From assembly GCA_900770665.1 (NCBI GenBank), contig CAAGKZ010000038.1:1-38587 (forward strand): a stretch of 38,587 nt of DNA, given 5' to 3'. Position numbers and translations under genes: made by a program. This stretch comes from Bacteroidaceae bacterium (GTDB lineage: Bacteria; Bacteroidota; Bacteroidia; Bacteroidales; Bacteroidaceae). How positions within the stretch are numbered: position 1 is the first letter of the stretch; every line of letters begins with the position of its first letter. The notes beneath the pieces were generated by a model. It saw only the letters and a program-made list of their open reading frames with translations. It had not been told where the DNA came from and ran no database searches. Positions 24,501-32,390 of the stretch are shown here, piece after piece.

Positions 24501-25101
24501 TCTCCCAGTCAACCAGCGGAGCAATCTCCTCCTGCTCAATGAGCTCAATCTTCTGTATCTCGTGCGATGTGCGGAAACCGTCGAAGAAGTTCAGGAACGG
24601 AATGCGGCTTTTCAATGTAGAGAGGTGTGCCACGGCTGCAAGGTCCATAACCTCCTGTACCGAACCCTCGCACAACATTGCAAAACCTGTCTGGCGGCAA
24701 GCCATCACGTCCATGTGGTCGCCGAAGATACTGAGTGAGTTACCCGCGAGTGAACGTGCCGAAACGTGGAACACGGTAGGCAACTTCTCGCCCGCAATCT
24801 TGTACATGTTGGGTATCATGAGCAGCAGACCCTGTGATGCGGTAAAGGTGTTTGTCAACGCACCGGCCTGCAATGAGCCGTGCAGTGCACCCACTGCGCC
24901 GCCCTCGGACTGCATCTCCTGCACGGCAACAGTCTCGCCAAAGAGGTTCTTGCGTCCCTGTGCTGCCCACTCGTCGACATACTCGGCCATTGTTGATGAT
25001 GGTGTGATAGGGTAGATGGCCGCTACCTCGGAAAACATGTAGGCAATGTGTGCCGCTGCCTGGTTTCCGTCACAAGTGATGAATTTCTTGTTCTTTGTCA
25101 T
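21538..25101 (-). CDS. nifJ: Pyruvate:ferredoxin (flavodoxin) oxidoreductase
   Basis: A 1187-residue single-chain enzyme that oxidises pyruvate with CoA to acetyl-CoA and CO2, passing electrons to ferredoxin. Domains in order are: N-terminal pyruvate/TPP pyrimidine-binding region (starts FITCDGNQAAAHIAYMFSE); transketolase C-like and gamma domain (about 260-690); an EKR region (about 420-490); two 4Fe-4S motifs near residues 690 (CIQCNRCAFVCPHA) and 746 (CLGCGNCADICPG); and the TPP-binding C-terminal domain with GDGASYDIGYGGLDH near 967 and NTGGQSSKATPLGA. All motifs are intact. It is the central fermentative enzyme of an anaerobe and stands alone, with its own promoter and terminator. Confidence 0.97.
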   Translation of the reverse strand: MTKNKKFITCDGNQAAAHIAYMFSEVAAIYPITPSSTMAEYVDEWAAQGRKNLFGETVAVQEMQSEGGAVGALHGSLQAGALTNTFTASQGLLLMIPNMYKIAGEKLPTVFHVSARSLAGNSLSIFGDHMDVMACRQTGFAMLCEGSVQEVMDLAAVAHLSTLKSRIPFLNFFDGFRTSHEIQKIELIEQEEIAPLVDWESIQAFRDRALSPLSPVVRGTAENPETFFTHKESENPFYNAVPDIVADYMKEISAITGRNYAPFTYYGAEDADRVIIVMGSATEAVKEAIDYMTERGEKVGLVSVHLYRPFSVKYLAAVMPKTVKRIAVLDRTKEPGSNGEPLYLDVVEAFSSTPELQAINPIIVGGRFGLSSCDTTPALIMGVYENLALPEPKNHFTFGIEDDVTFLSLPKKEEIAVVDGMFEAKFYGLGADGTVGANKNSVKIIGDNTKKHCQAYFSYDSKKSGGFTCSHLRFGDKPIRSTYLVNTPNFVACHVQAYLRMYDVTRGLRKNGTFLLNTVWEGDELVKNLPNNIKRYFAENNITVYYINATKIAQEIGLGNRTNTILQSAFFRITQVIPVDLAIEQMKKFIVKSYGKKGQDVVDKNYAAVDRGGEYRQLAVDPNWAKLPADVEEKRNEPEFITKIVRTINAQKGADLPVSAFKGLEDGTWPVGTSAYEKRGVSAFVPRWNAENCIQCNRCAFVCPHAAIRPFVMDEKESAGINADKIEMKAPAAMKGMHLRIQVSVLDCLGCGNCADICPGHPKTGKALTMVSLEEERHEAANWDYCVKNVKSKQHLVDVKSNPKNSQFATPLFEFSGACSGCGETPYVKLLTQLFGDRQIVANATGCSSIYTASVPSTPYTTNEKGEGPAWANSLFEDFCEFGLGMKLAENKMRARLEHLLAEIQTYRSCPEEVKELAQKWIDNKNSAEVTKEIAPAIIKACEEYESETSEQILAIKQYLVKRSQWIIGGDGASYDIGYGGLDHVIASGEDVNILVLDTEVYSNTGGQSSKATPLGAIAKFAAAGKRIRKKDLGMIATTYGYVYVAQIAMGASYDQCLKAIREAEAYPGPSLVIAYAPCINHGIKRGMGKAQAEQQAAVECGYWHLWRYNPALEDEGKNPFTLDSKEPQWEKFQEFLQGEVRYAALAKQFPTEAHELFDAAEGMAKKRYASYQRMAKLDWSKEETAE

Positions 25102-25134
25102 AAGGCAATAATTTTATTTTGTTGTTATCAGTTT

Positions 25135-25164
25135 CAAAAGTATAGATGTTAAACCAAAAACAAT
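25135..25164 (-). promoter_or_regulatory. Promoter of nifJ
   Basis: On the minus strand, TACTTTTG (25135-25142) is a full -7 match, with ATTG (25161-25164) 18 bases upstream. The -7 box touches the left end of a dispersed repeat that starts at 25141. Confidence 0.5.
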
Positions 25165-25278
25165 TGAACTCGCAAAGCTGTCATCCTGAACTAATGTGAA
25201 GAATCTTGTAACCGCGTAGTGTATAGATACTTCGCTGCGCTCAGTATGACAAACAACGCCTGGTCAATTACTATATGG
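25141..25278. repeat. GTCAT/ATGAC repeat with terminal inverted repeats (copy C)
   Basis: Ends: TATAGATGTTAAACC at 25141-25155 and GGTCAATTACTATATGG at 25262-25278. Inside are GTCATCCTGAACTAATGTG (from 25180) and TACTTCGCTGCGCTCAGTATG (to about 25248). It fills nearly half of the 321-base gap between nifJ and the glycoside hydrolase gene; 25279-25401 is AT-rich with no other feature. Confidence 0.7.
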
Positions 25279-25401
25279 TTTTATGTTATCCAACGCTTTT
25301 TGCCGTGCCTTTTGTTCTGTGGCACAGTGCTGAATTGTCGGTCGTAATGGCAAATGTACAAAATAATTGGAAAATCATTAAAAAAATGGCATTAAAATGA
25401 G

Positions 25402-25409
25402 TACTTTTG
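25402..25409 (+). promoter_or_regulatory. -7 box upstream of the family-10-like hydrolase gene
   Basis: TACTTTTG matches TAnnTTTG 14 bases before the ATG at 25423. No good -33 element is visible at the expected distance. Confidence 0.4.
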
Positions 25410-25422
25410 TGATAAATTAATT

Positions 25423-27150
25423 ATGAACAAGATTTTAAGCCTCGTTATACTGCTTTTTTCGTTGCCATTTATGGTGGTAGCGGGCGATGCTGTGCCGGGT
25501 GGTGAACAGGGGTGCAGGATAGGCGATTACCGCCGTGGCGGCGCCTCCTCTCCCAAATATGAATACCGCGCCGTGTGGCTCACAACCATCGAGAACCTCG
25601 ACTGGCCACGCACGCAGGTAAAGACGCCTGCCGACATCGAAAAGCAGAAGGCCGAACTTGTTGTCATCCTCGACTCCCTTCAGACCATGCACATAAATAC
25701 CGTGCTGTTGCAGACACGTGTGCGCGGCGATGTCATATATCCATCCTCCATTGAACCCTTCTCGCATGTGCTCACGGGCGTGAGCGGCAAATCACCGGGG
25801 TACGACCCCTTGGCTTTTGCCGTCGAGGAGTGCCACAAGCGCGGCATCCAGTTGCATGCATGGCTTGTGACCTTGCCGCTTGGAAAGGTGGAGCATGTGA
25901 AGCGCCTGGGAACAAAGGCGCTGCCCAAAAGGAACCCCTCCCTGTGTACCCGCTACAAGGGGGCGTGGTACATGGAGCCCGGCAACCCCGCAACGGCCGA
26001 TTATATCGCGGCTCTTGTCAAGGAGATTGTGCAGAATTATGATGTCGACGGCATTCACCTCGACTACGTGCGTTATCCCGACCGCGTCGACGGCTACCCC
26101 GATGGTTCTCTCTTTGTGAAACATGGCAAGCGCATGTCGCTTGCAACATGGCGTCGTGCCAACATAACACGCATTGCCGACAGCGTATACACCGCGGTCA
26201 AAGAGCTGAAACCCTGGGTGCGCGTGAGCTGCGCTCCGCTTGGAAAGTATAACAACCTCACCCGTTACAGCTCGCTTGGATGGGATGCCTACAATACCGT
26301 CTATCAGGATGCCCAGGGCTGGTTGCGCGACGGCGTGATGGACATTCTCTTTCCAATGCTATATTTCGACGGCAATAACTTCTATCCCTTCGTGCTCGAC
26401 TGGTGTGAGAACCGCCACGGACGTCACGTTGCGCCGGGATTGGGAATATATCGTCTCATGCCAGAGCATGGCGGCTGGCCGCAGATTGAGATTGAGAGGC
26501 AGATGCGCACTTCGCGCAGTGCGGCGGCCGATGGCATAATGATGTTCCGCACGGCGCATCTTGTGGGCAATGCAGGTGGCGCGCGCGATATATATACAAG
26601 GATATATGACAGGCCGGCATTGGTGCCGCCAATGACGTGGATTGCCGATGCCCCCAGTACACCGTCGGTTACAGCCGCTTTGCGCGATGAAAGAGGCGTC
26701 TCCTTGGAGTGGAGCGCTGTCTCTCCTGCCGATGGTTTCCCTGCTGTGCGTTACAATGTATATGCGGCTGTTGGCGACACTGTGGATGTCGGGAATATCG
26801 ACAACTTGGTTGCTACCGGGCTGCAGTGCACCGCTTTCCGTTGGGATTGCCGCAGTGTAAACAATATTTCTATGGCTGTTACGGCTGTTGATGCCTGCGG
26901 AGTGGAGAGCGAACCGGCTTTTGTGCGATGTGTGGCAGGCGGTTCAATGCGGTGTGGCGGTGTTGTGCGCCTGCCCCATCCGCAGTCGTGGGGGCAGCGC
27001 ATATCGGTGAAGGATGTTTATGGCACTGAGGTCTATTATGGCAAGTTCTGCCGCAATTTCAATGTCGCGGGTTTTGCCGCAGGGTGTTATATTCTTGCGG
27101 TCTATGACCGCCACGGAGCACTGCTATACAAGGTGGAGTTTGTGAAGTGA
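25423..27150 (+). CDS. Secreted family-10-like glycoside hydrolase (GHL10) with Fn3-like and Por-type C-terminal regions
   Basis: A 575-residue protein with a signal peptide (about residues 1-20). The GHL10 catalytic barrel (residues 45-400) has EYRAVWLTTIENLDWP at its start, NTVLLQTRVRGDVIYPS near residue 92, HAWLVTLPLG, and YDVDGIHLDYVRYP near residue 206, where the aspartates of DGIHLDYVR are the likely active-site acids. A fibronectin type III-like domain follows (about 405-505). The tail (520-575) has VKDVYGTEVYYG and FAAGCYILAVYDRHGALLYKVEFVK, resembling T9SS/Por sorting tails. The substrate is not known; relatives act on cell-wall or other glycans. The gene is closed by a repeat and a strong hairpin. 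Confidence 0.88.
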   Translation: MNKILSLVILLFSLPFMVVAGDAVPGGEQGCRIGDYRRGGASSPKYEYRAVWLTTIENLDWPRTQVKTPADIEKQKAELVVILDSLQTMHINTVLLQTRVRGDVIYPSSIEPFSHVLTGVSGKSPGYDPLAFAVEECHKRGIQLHAWLVTLPLGKVEHVKRLGTKALPKRNPSLCTRYKGAWYMEPGNPATADYIAALVKEIVQNYDVDGIHLDYVRYPDRVDGYPDGSLFVKHGKRMSLATWRRANITRIADSVYTAVKELKPWVRVSCAPLGKYNNLTRYSSLGWDAYNTVYQDAQGWLRDGVMDILFPMLYFDGNNFYPFVLDWCENRHGRHVAPGLGIYRLMPEHGGWPQIEIERQMRTSRSAAADGIMMFRTAHLVGNAGGARDIYTRIYDRPALVPPMTWIADAPSTPSVTAALRDERGVSLEWSAVSPADGFPAVRYNVYAAVGDTVDVGNIDNLVATGLQCTAFRWDCRSVNNISMAVTAVDACGVESEPAFVRCVAGGSMRCGGVVRLPHPQSWGQRISVKDVYGTEVYYGKFCRNFNVAGFAAGCYILAVYDRHGALLYKVEFVK

Positions 27151-27256
27151 GAGCTGGAAGGCGGCAAAGGGCTAAAAGGCCTAAAAGGGCGAAAAAGGCC
27201 AAAAGGGCGAAAAGGCAAGAAAGGGCAGCAAGGTCTAAAAAGGCAAGAAAGGCCTT
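27151..27256 (+). repeat. Solo AAAGGGC-type purine array
   Basis: About 100 bases of AAAGGGC, AAAAGGCC and AAGGCAAG words directly after the hydrolase stop codon. It is nearly the reverse complement of the pyrimidine-rich arms at 37346-37386 and 38370-38413, i.e. one arm of the arrays that flank the four-helix-bundle gene, but without the TTGCCCTGACGGGCAA hairpins. Confidence 0.75.
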
Positions 27257-27261
27257 CATCA

Positions 27262-27304
27262 ACAAACCAAGCGGTTGGCACGACGTGCCAACCGCTTGGT
27301 TTGT
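27262..27304. terminator. Bidirectional terminator between the hydrolase gene and mlaD
   Basis: A stem of about 20 bp (27262-27282 with 27284-27304) with a minimal loop, followed by a T-rich stretch on the + strand. Confidence 0.8.
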
Positions 27305-27320
27305 GTTGTTTTTTGTCTGT

Positions 27321-28235
27321 TTATTTCTTTTTCTCTTCCTTATCCTCCTTGTTGCCGAATACCGAGAAGTGTACATAGCGTTTGGGGTTCTGCTTCAAAT
27401 CCTCGAGCAGGTTTATCGCTGCGCCGCAGGTCTCGTTGAGCTTGCCGTAGAGGGTGGTGTCTTTCAGCAGCATACCGACACTTCCTTCGCCCTCGTTGAG
27501 TGCGGTCGTAATCTCCTGTATGTTGTTGAGCGAAGCCTCAAGGCTTGCAACAATGTTTGCATAGTCGACCTCGCTAAGCTGCGACGATACTTTCAAAAGG
27601 TCGTCCTCAAGTGCATGTATCTTGTCCAATGCGGTGGGGATGTCATTGTTTACCAGGTTGTTCAGTCCTGCGGATGTTGCGGTCAAATCTCCTGTCAGTG
27701 TCTCAAGGTTGTTGAGTGTGTTGTTGATGGCCGGGTTCGACAGTATGTTGTTCAGCGATGTGAGCATGGAGTCCACTTTGGGCAACATTGCCTCAATCTG
27801 CGGTACCATATTGCCTACTTCGCCCATTGCACCGGCCTCAAGATAGCCCTTCATTGTTGAACCGGGCTCTATTGTACCTTCGCCATCGCCAAGTATAAGG
27901 CAAATAGTGCTTCCGCCCATCAGTTTGTTGTGAATCTGTGCATAGCTGCCTTCGGGGATTCTCATGCCCTTGTCTATGCTCACTGTCAGGTACACCAGGC
28001 TGCTCTCGTTGAAATTGTGCTCAATGGCACTGACGTTGCCCACCTTGCATCCGTTCACATATACCGGTGCCGAGTTTGTCAACTCGCCGATGTTGGTGAA
28101 CTCAATGCGGTATTTGTCAGTGTCATCAAAAATGTCGATGCTCTTGAAAAAGTTGATGAGGAAGTATACTACAAACAGCGCTGCCAATCCCAGCACTCCC
28201 ACAATCAACTCACGTGAAAATTTCATCTTCTTCAT
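27321..28235 (-). CDS. MlaD/MCE family protein
   Basis: A 304-residue protein with one N-terminal membrane helix (about residues 9-30). An MCE domain follows (about residues 38-115: YRIEFTNIGELTNSAPVYVNGCKVGNVSAIEH and NKLMGGSTICLILGDGEG). A long coiled-coil region follows (115-280). MCE proteins bind lipids and help move phospholipids between the membranes with an ABC transporter; here the mlaE and mlaF partners are not in the window. It overlaps the amidase gene by 4 bases and is transcribed after it. The charged tail KEDKEEKKK is low-complexity. Confidence 0.9.
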   Translation of the reverse strand: MKKMKFSRELIVGVLGLAALFVVYFLINFFKSIDIFDDTDKYRIEFTNIGELTNSAPVYVNGCKVGNVSAIEHNFNESSLVYLTVSIDKGMRIPEGSYAQIHNKLMGGSTICLILGDGEGTIEPGSTMKGYLEAGAMGEVGNMVPQIEAMLPKVDSMLTSLNNILSNPAINNTLNNLETLTGDLTATSAGLNNLVNNDIPTALDKIHALEDDLLKVSSQLSEVDYANIVASLEASLNNIQEITTALNEGEGSVGMLLKDTTLYGKLNETCGAAINLLEDLKQNPKRYVHFSVFGNKEDKEEKKK

Positions 28236-29386
28236 TTTGTTCCTTTCTGCTTTTTGAACATTTCAATGGCCTTGCCGGTATTTATCTTCTCTCCGTTGAG
28301 GAATGCAATGATAAAGGCATCCTTGAACTTGTCCGATATCTGTTTCTTTATTTTTGCTATTTCATTGTAATCCTCGCTCTCGCCATAGGTGTACTTGTAT
28401 ACCCCCTTCTCGGTGTAATAATCGGCGTCCAGCCCCTTGAGCCTCTTGTCGTTGCTCTTGAGCTTGCTGTCCGTTACCATTATCTGTATCTTGAAGACGG
28501 GCTTGTCGCTCCCTGTTGTGCTTGCTGTCTTTTTTGGCGCATCTTCGCTCTTTTTGTTGCCGGCTTTGTTCTCCTTGTTGCCTGCTTTGTTCTCCTTGCT
28601 TTTGCCATAGAGCTCGTAATACTCGGCAAAGCCGTTGAAAATGCCTTTTGCAAGCTTCTCCTGCCCCTCTTTTGATGAAATGAGGTTCTCGTCCTTGCTG
28701 TTGCTTATGAATCCAAGCTCTACAAGTATGCTTGGCATCACTGTGCGGTGAAGCACAAGGAATCCTGCCGATGATACTCCGCGGTCGGTGAGCGAGGTTT
28801 TGTCCAGCATACCGTTCTGCACCATTTCGGCAAGCTTTACGCTCTGCTCCATGTCGTGACTGCGCATGAGCTCAAAGATTATGTAGCTCTCGCTCGAACG
28901 CGGGTCGAAGCCCTTGTATGTCTCCTCGAAGTTCTCCTCGGAGAGAATTACCTCATTCTCGTACATAGCCGCCGCCTTTGCTTCGGCGTCACTGCCTGCA
29001 CCAAGCGTGAATGTCTGGCAGCCGTTGGCGTTCCTGTTCTTGCTTGCGTTGGAGTGGATTGATATAAAGAGGTTGGCATTGGCCTTGTTGGCAATGTCGG
29101 CGCGTCGTGCCAATGGTATCTTCACGTCGGTTGTGCGTGTGTATATAACCTTTACTTCGGGGTATGCCTCCTTTATCATGTCTCCAAGCAGGTTCGATAC
29201 CTTGAAGTTGATGTCCTTCTCCTTTGATTTGCGTCCCAGTGCGCCGGGGTCTACGCCTCCGTGTCCGGCGTCAATGACAACCGTAAAGGTCTTGCTGCCG
29301 CTCTTCTGTGCCATCACCGGCAGCGCTGTTGCAACGAACAATAGCAGCAGAAAACAGGCTTTGATATTGTGTAGAAGGTGTTTCAT
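28232..29386 (-). CDS. N-acetylmuramoyl-L-alanine amidase with C-terminal SPOR-like domain
   Basis: A 384-residue secreted zinc amidase (Amidase_3) that removes stem peptides from peptidoglycan. A signal peptide ends near ALPVMAQ (residue 27). Zinc ligands and catalytic residues are in VVIDAGHGGVDPG, the Glu of KEKDIN, FISIHSNAS, and the Glu of ILVELGFISN. A Lys/Asn linker containing a repeated ENKAGNK follows. The final about 90 residues (KIQIMVTDSKLKSNDKRLKGLD through KKQISDKFKDAFIIAFLNGEKI) resemble a SPOR domain that binds denuded glycan at division sites. The ATG at 29386 fits the signal peptide; the frame to 29461 overlaps the promoter. Confidence 0.93.
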   Translation of the reverse strand: MKHLLHNIKACFLLLLFVATALPVMAQKSGSKTFTVVIDAGHGGVDPGALGRKSKEKDINFKVSNLLGDMIKEAYPEVKVIYTRTTDVKIPLARRADIANKANANLFISIHSNASKNRNANGCQTFTLGAGSDAEAKAAAMYENEVILSEENFEETYKGFDPRSSESYIIFELMRSHDMEQSVKLAEMVQNGMLDKTSLTDRGVSSAGFLVLHRTVMPSILVELGFISNSKDENLISSKEGQEKLAKGIFNGFAEYYELYGKSKENKAGNKENKAGNKKSEDAPKKTASTTGSDKPVFKIQIMVTDSKLKSNDKRLKGLDADYYTEKGVYKYTYGESEDYNEIAKIKKQISDKFKDAFIIAFLNGEKINTGKAIEMFKKQKGTK

Positions 29387-29407
29387 AGGGCGTTGATAAA
29401 ATTTCTG

Positions 29408-29438
29408 CAAAAATACTGCAATTATCACAAACATCAAA
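29408..29438 (-). promoter_or_regulatory. Promoter of the amidase-mlaD operon
   Basis: On the minus strand, TATTTTTG (29408-29415) is a full -7 match and TTTG (29435-29438) lies exactly 19 bases upstream, a near-ideal Bacteroidetes promoter. Confidence 0.65.
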
Positions 29439-29475
29439 AGCGACCGACGATATTTTGACATTTTTTGACTTTAGC

Positions 29476-29506
29476 ATTGCAGTGCTTTCTTTTTTTTGTA
29501 TTTTCG
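29476..29506 (+). promoter_or_regulatory. Promoter of malQ
   Basis: TATTTTCG (29499-29506) differs from the -7 consensus at one base, and ATTG (29476-29479) lies 19 bases upstream. It is divergent from the amidase promoter in the same 151-base gap. Confidence 0.45.
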
Positions 29507-29537
29507 CGTGGTTTAAACAGTTTTTGAACGAAATACA

Positions 29538-32225
29538 ATGAATTTTATAGAATTCAACATAAGATACGACATCTGTGACGGTGCAACGGTGCACCTGTGT
29601 TACAGGTTGAGTGACAACGGGAATGTTGTTACCGAAACCCTGCCGTTGCGCGAAGTGCAGAAGGGGTGGTGGCAATGCTCGATGCAGGTCGACGGCCGTT
29701 ATGCCAACATCAACTATGGCTACGAGCTGCGCCTCGATGGCAAGAGCCTGTGCAGCGAGTGGGCAGGCACGCCGCACACGCTGCGCTTTAACTGCGTGAA
29801 CCGCAATTATATTGTGCACGACATGTGGCTCGACTCGCCTGCCGGCTGTTATGGACAGACAAACCTGTTCCGTTTCTTCGACAAGAACGGTAAGGTGCTC
29901 GACGAGCCGTCAATCAACTGGTATAACCGCAGTGTCACCTTTTCGGTCTATGCAACAGGCCTGTGCGCCGGCGAGCGTCTGCATCTTGTGGGCGATGCCG
30001 AGGTGCTTGGTGCCTGGGAACCTTCACGTGCCCTGCCCATGCAGCAGCGTGTCCCCAACCGCTGGAGTGTGACATTCGATGTGTCGACACTGTGGCGCGG
30101 TGCGCTCGACTACAAGTTCATTGCTGTCGACGATGCGGGCAATGTGCGTTGGGAGGAAGGTGACAACCGCCATATCCTGCTCCCCGGCTTTGAACCATCG
30201 ACAAACTACTTCTATCAGCTCGACGGCCTTTCGTTCGATGCGCCTTCGCTCCGTCTTGCAGGTACTGTCATTCCGCTATTCTCCCTGCGCTCGGCTCATG
30301 GCTGGGGTATTGGAGACTTCGGCGACATCAAGCTGATGACCGATTGGCTTGTCACCACCGGGCAGAACATTCTGCAGCTCCTCCCTGTCAACGATACCAC
30401 GGTACGTGGCGGCAGCGAGGACTCCTATCCATACAACTGTGTCTCGGTCTTTGCACTGAACCCCATATACACCGACATGTCGCAGTTGCCGCCGCTCTCC
30501 AAGGCGCGCCGCAATGCCTATTATCAAAAGGAACGCGAGGCACTCAACGCCTTGCCTGCGGTGGATTATGCAAAGACATACCGCCTGAAGATAAACTACT
30601 TGCGCGAGCTCTTTGACGAGGTGGGCAGCGATGTGCTTGCAAGCGAGGAGTACCGTGCCTTTGAGCAGGAACAGCAGCAGTGGCTCAGGCCATACACGCT
30701 TTTCCGCTTCCTCTCGTCGCGCCTGCACAGCAATATATGGGAGTGGGGCGACTATTCGCACTACGACGCCACAACTGTTGAGCGTGTGGTGGCCGAGTAC
30801 CCCGACGCAGTGCAGGAGATGCGTTTCCACAGCTATGTGCAGTATCTGCTCTTCACGCAGCTCTCCCAGGCACATGAATATGCCAACAGCCGTGGTGTAG
30901 CGCTAAAGGGTGATATCCCCATTGGCGTGGCTCCAAACGGTGTTGATGTGTGGTGCGACAGCGAGCAGTTCAACCTCTCCGTTTCGGCAGGTGCTCCGCC
31001 CGATATGTTCTCGGCCGATGGCCAGAACTGGGGCTTCCCCACATACAACTGGGAGGTAATGGCCGGCGACGGCTATGCATGGTGGCGCCGCCGTCTGCAA
31101 TATATGTCATGCTTCTTCGATGCATACCGCATAGACCACATACTCGGTTTCTTCCGCATCTGGGAGATTCCGCGAACTGCCACAAGCGGCCTTGCCGGCA
31201 GCTTCTCGCCCAACCGCCCATTGTCGGCCGGTGAGATTACGGCAGCAGGCTTTGCTTTCGACGAGGCACTCCACACTGCGCCGTATATCGACGAGGCACT
31301 GCTAAAGAAGCACTTCCCACGCAAGGTAAAACAGATTACCGATGCCTTCCTTGACGCCGTCGGCGATGGTATCTACCGTTTCAAGCCCGAGATGGAGAAT
31401 GCCAACCTGTTGGCCTATTATATATATGAACGCACGCCAAAGCTGCCGCAGGCAATGAAGGATGCTTTGTTGCGCATCTATGGCAATGTACTCTTTATGC
31501 GCGACCTTAACGAACCCGCAATGTTCGTTCCGCGCATCCTTGGCTGTGATACCGAGGCATACGCACAACTGCCGCAGAGTGACCGCATAGCCTATGACCG
31601 CTTGTACGAGGACTATTTCTATAACCGCCACACAATGTTCTGGTATCGCGAGGGAATGCGTAAGCTCACTCCGCTGCTCCTCTCTACACCAATGACTGCC
31701 TGTGGCGAGGATTTGGGAATGATACCGGCCTGTGTGCCCTGGGTGATGAAGAACCTGCAGGTGCTCTCGCTGGAGATACAGCGCATGCCAAAACTCTTTG
31801 GTGAGACATTCGCGCGCCCCGAGTGCTACCCCTATCTGTCGGTGGCCACACCATCGACCCACGATATGAGTACCCTGCGCGGCTGGTGGCGCGAGGATGA
31901 GGCTCTCTCGCAACAGTTCTATAACTGCGTGCTGGGCTTCGACGGTAAGGCGCCGCTTGAGATGGACGGCCGTGTGGCACGTGCAATCCTTGCACAGCAC
32001 CTGGCTTCGCCGTCAGCCTTTGCGCTTTTCGCTTGGCAGGACTGGATGGCTATGGACGAGCGCCTGCGCCGCGAGAACCCCGATGACGAGCGCATAAACG
32101 TGCCGTCGAACCGCGACCACTGCTGGAACTACCGCATGCACATCGCGCTCGAGCAGCTGATGCAGGAGCGTGCCTTCAACGACAGCGTGCGCACAATGGT
32201 TGCAGACAGCGGTAGATTGCTGTGA
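29538..32225 (+). CDS. malQ: 4-alpha-glucanotransferase with two N-terminal starch-binding-like domains
   Basis: An 895-residue cytoplasmic enzyme (no signal peptide) that transfers alpha-1,4-glucan segments. Two CBM20-like beta domains lie at about residues 1-110 and 130-235; the second has LVGDAEVLGAWEPSRALPM and DYKFIAVDDAGNVRWEEGDNR. The GH77 barrel follows: FSLRSAHGWGIGDFGDIK near 255, the nucleophile Asp in YRIDHILGFFRIWEIP near 530, the acid/base Glu in CGEDLGMIPACVPWV near 721, and the third Asp in STHDMSTLRGWW near 773. This CBM20-GH77 form is typical of Bacteroidetes and plants (DPE2-like). It probably processes maltodextrin or glycogen. Confidence 0.95.
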   Translation: MNFIEFNIRYDICDGATVHLCYRLSDNGNVVTETLPLREVQKGWWQCSMQVDGRYANINYGYELRLDGKSLCSEWAGTPHTLRFNCVNRNYIVHDMWLDSPAGCYGQTNLFRFFDKNGKVLDEPSINWYNRSVTFSVYATGLCAGERLHLVGDAEVLGAWEPSRALPMQQRVPNRWSVTFDVSTLWRGALDYKFIAVDDAGNVRWEEGDNRHILLPGFEPSTNYFYQLDGLSFDAPSLRLAGTVIPLFSLRSAHGWGIGDFGDIKLMTDWLVTTGQNILQLLPVNDTTVRGGSEDSYPYNCVSVFALNPIYTDMSQLPPLSKARRNAYYQKEREALNALPAVDYAKTYRLKINYLRELFDEVGSDVLASEEYRAFEQEQQQWLRPYTLFRFLSSRLHSNIWEWGDYSHYDATTVERVVAEYPDAVQEMRFHSYVQYLLFTQLSQAHEYANSRGVALKGDIPIGVAPNGVDVWCDSEQFNLSVSAGAPPDMFSADGQNWGFPTYNWEVMAGDGYAWWRRRLQYMSCFFDAYRIDHILGFFRIWEIPRTATSGLAGSFSPNRPLSAGEITAAGFAFDEALHTAPYIDEALLKKHFPRKVKQITDAFLDAVGDGIYRFKPEMENANLLAYYIYERTPKLPQAMKDALLRIYGNVLFMRDLNEPAMFVPRILGCDTEAYAQLPQSDRIAYDRLYEDYFYNRHTMFWYREGMRKLTPLLLSTPMTACGEDLGMIPACVPWVMKNLQVLSLEIQRMPKLFGETFARPECYPYLSVATPSTHDMSTLRGWWREDEALSQQFYNCVLGFDGKAPLEMDGRVARAILAQHLASPSAFALFAWQDWMAMDERLRRENPDDERINVPSNRDHCWNYRMHIALEQLMQERAFNDSVRTMVADSGRLL

Positions 32226-32256
32226 GTGAATGATGTTGTAGGGGGCAAGTTGCAAT

Positions 32257-32358
32257 GTCATTTCGACGGAGTGTAGCGACGAGAAATCCAGAGATATCTC
32301 ACGTTCGTTCGATATGACAAAAAACGTAAACCGTAGGGGCAGACCAATGTGTCTGCCC
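32257..32358. repeat. Core GTCAT/ATGAC repeat followed by a GGGCAGAC hairpin
   Basis: Bases 32257-32318 run from GTCATTTCGACGGAGTGTAG to TTCGATATGAC, an imperfect inverted pair. Bases 32337-32358 form an 8-bp hairpin, GGGCAGAC...GTCTGCCC, of a kind I have often seen between Bacteroidales genes. Confidence 0.6.
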
Positions 32359-32390
32359 AAGGAAAATTAAGCTGACAAATAACAAGAAAG

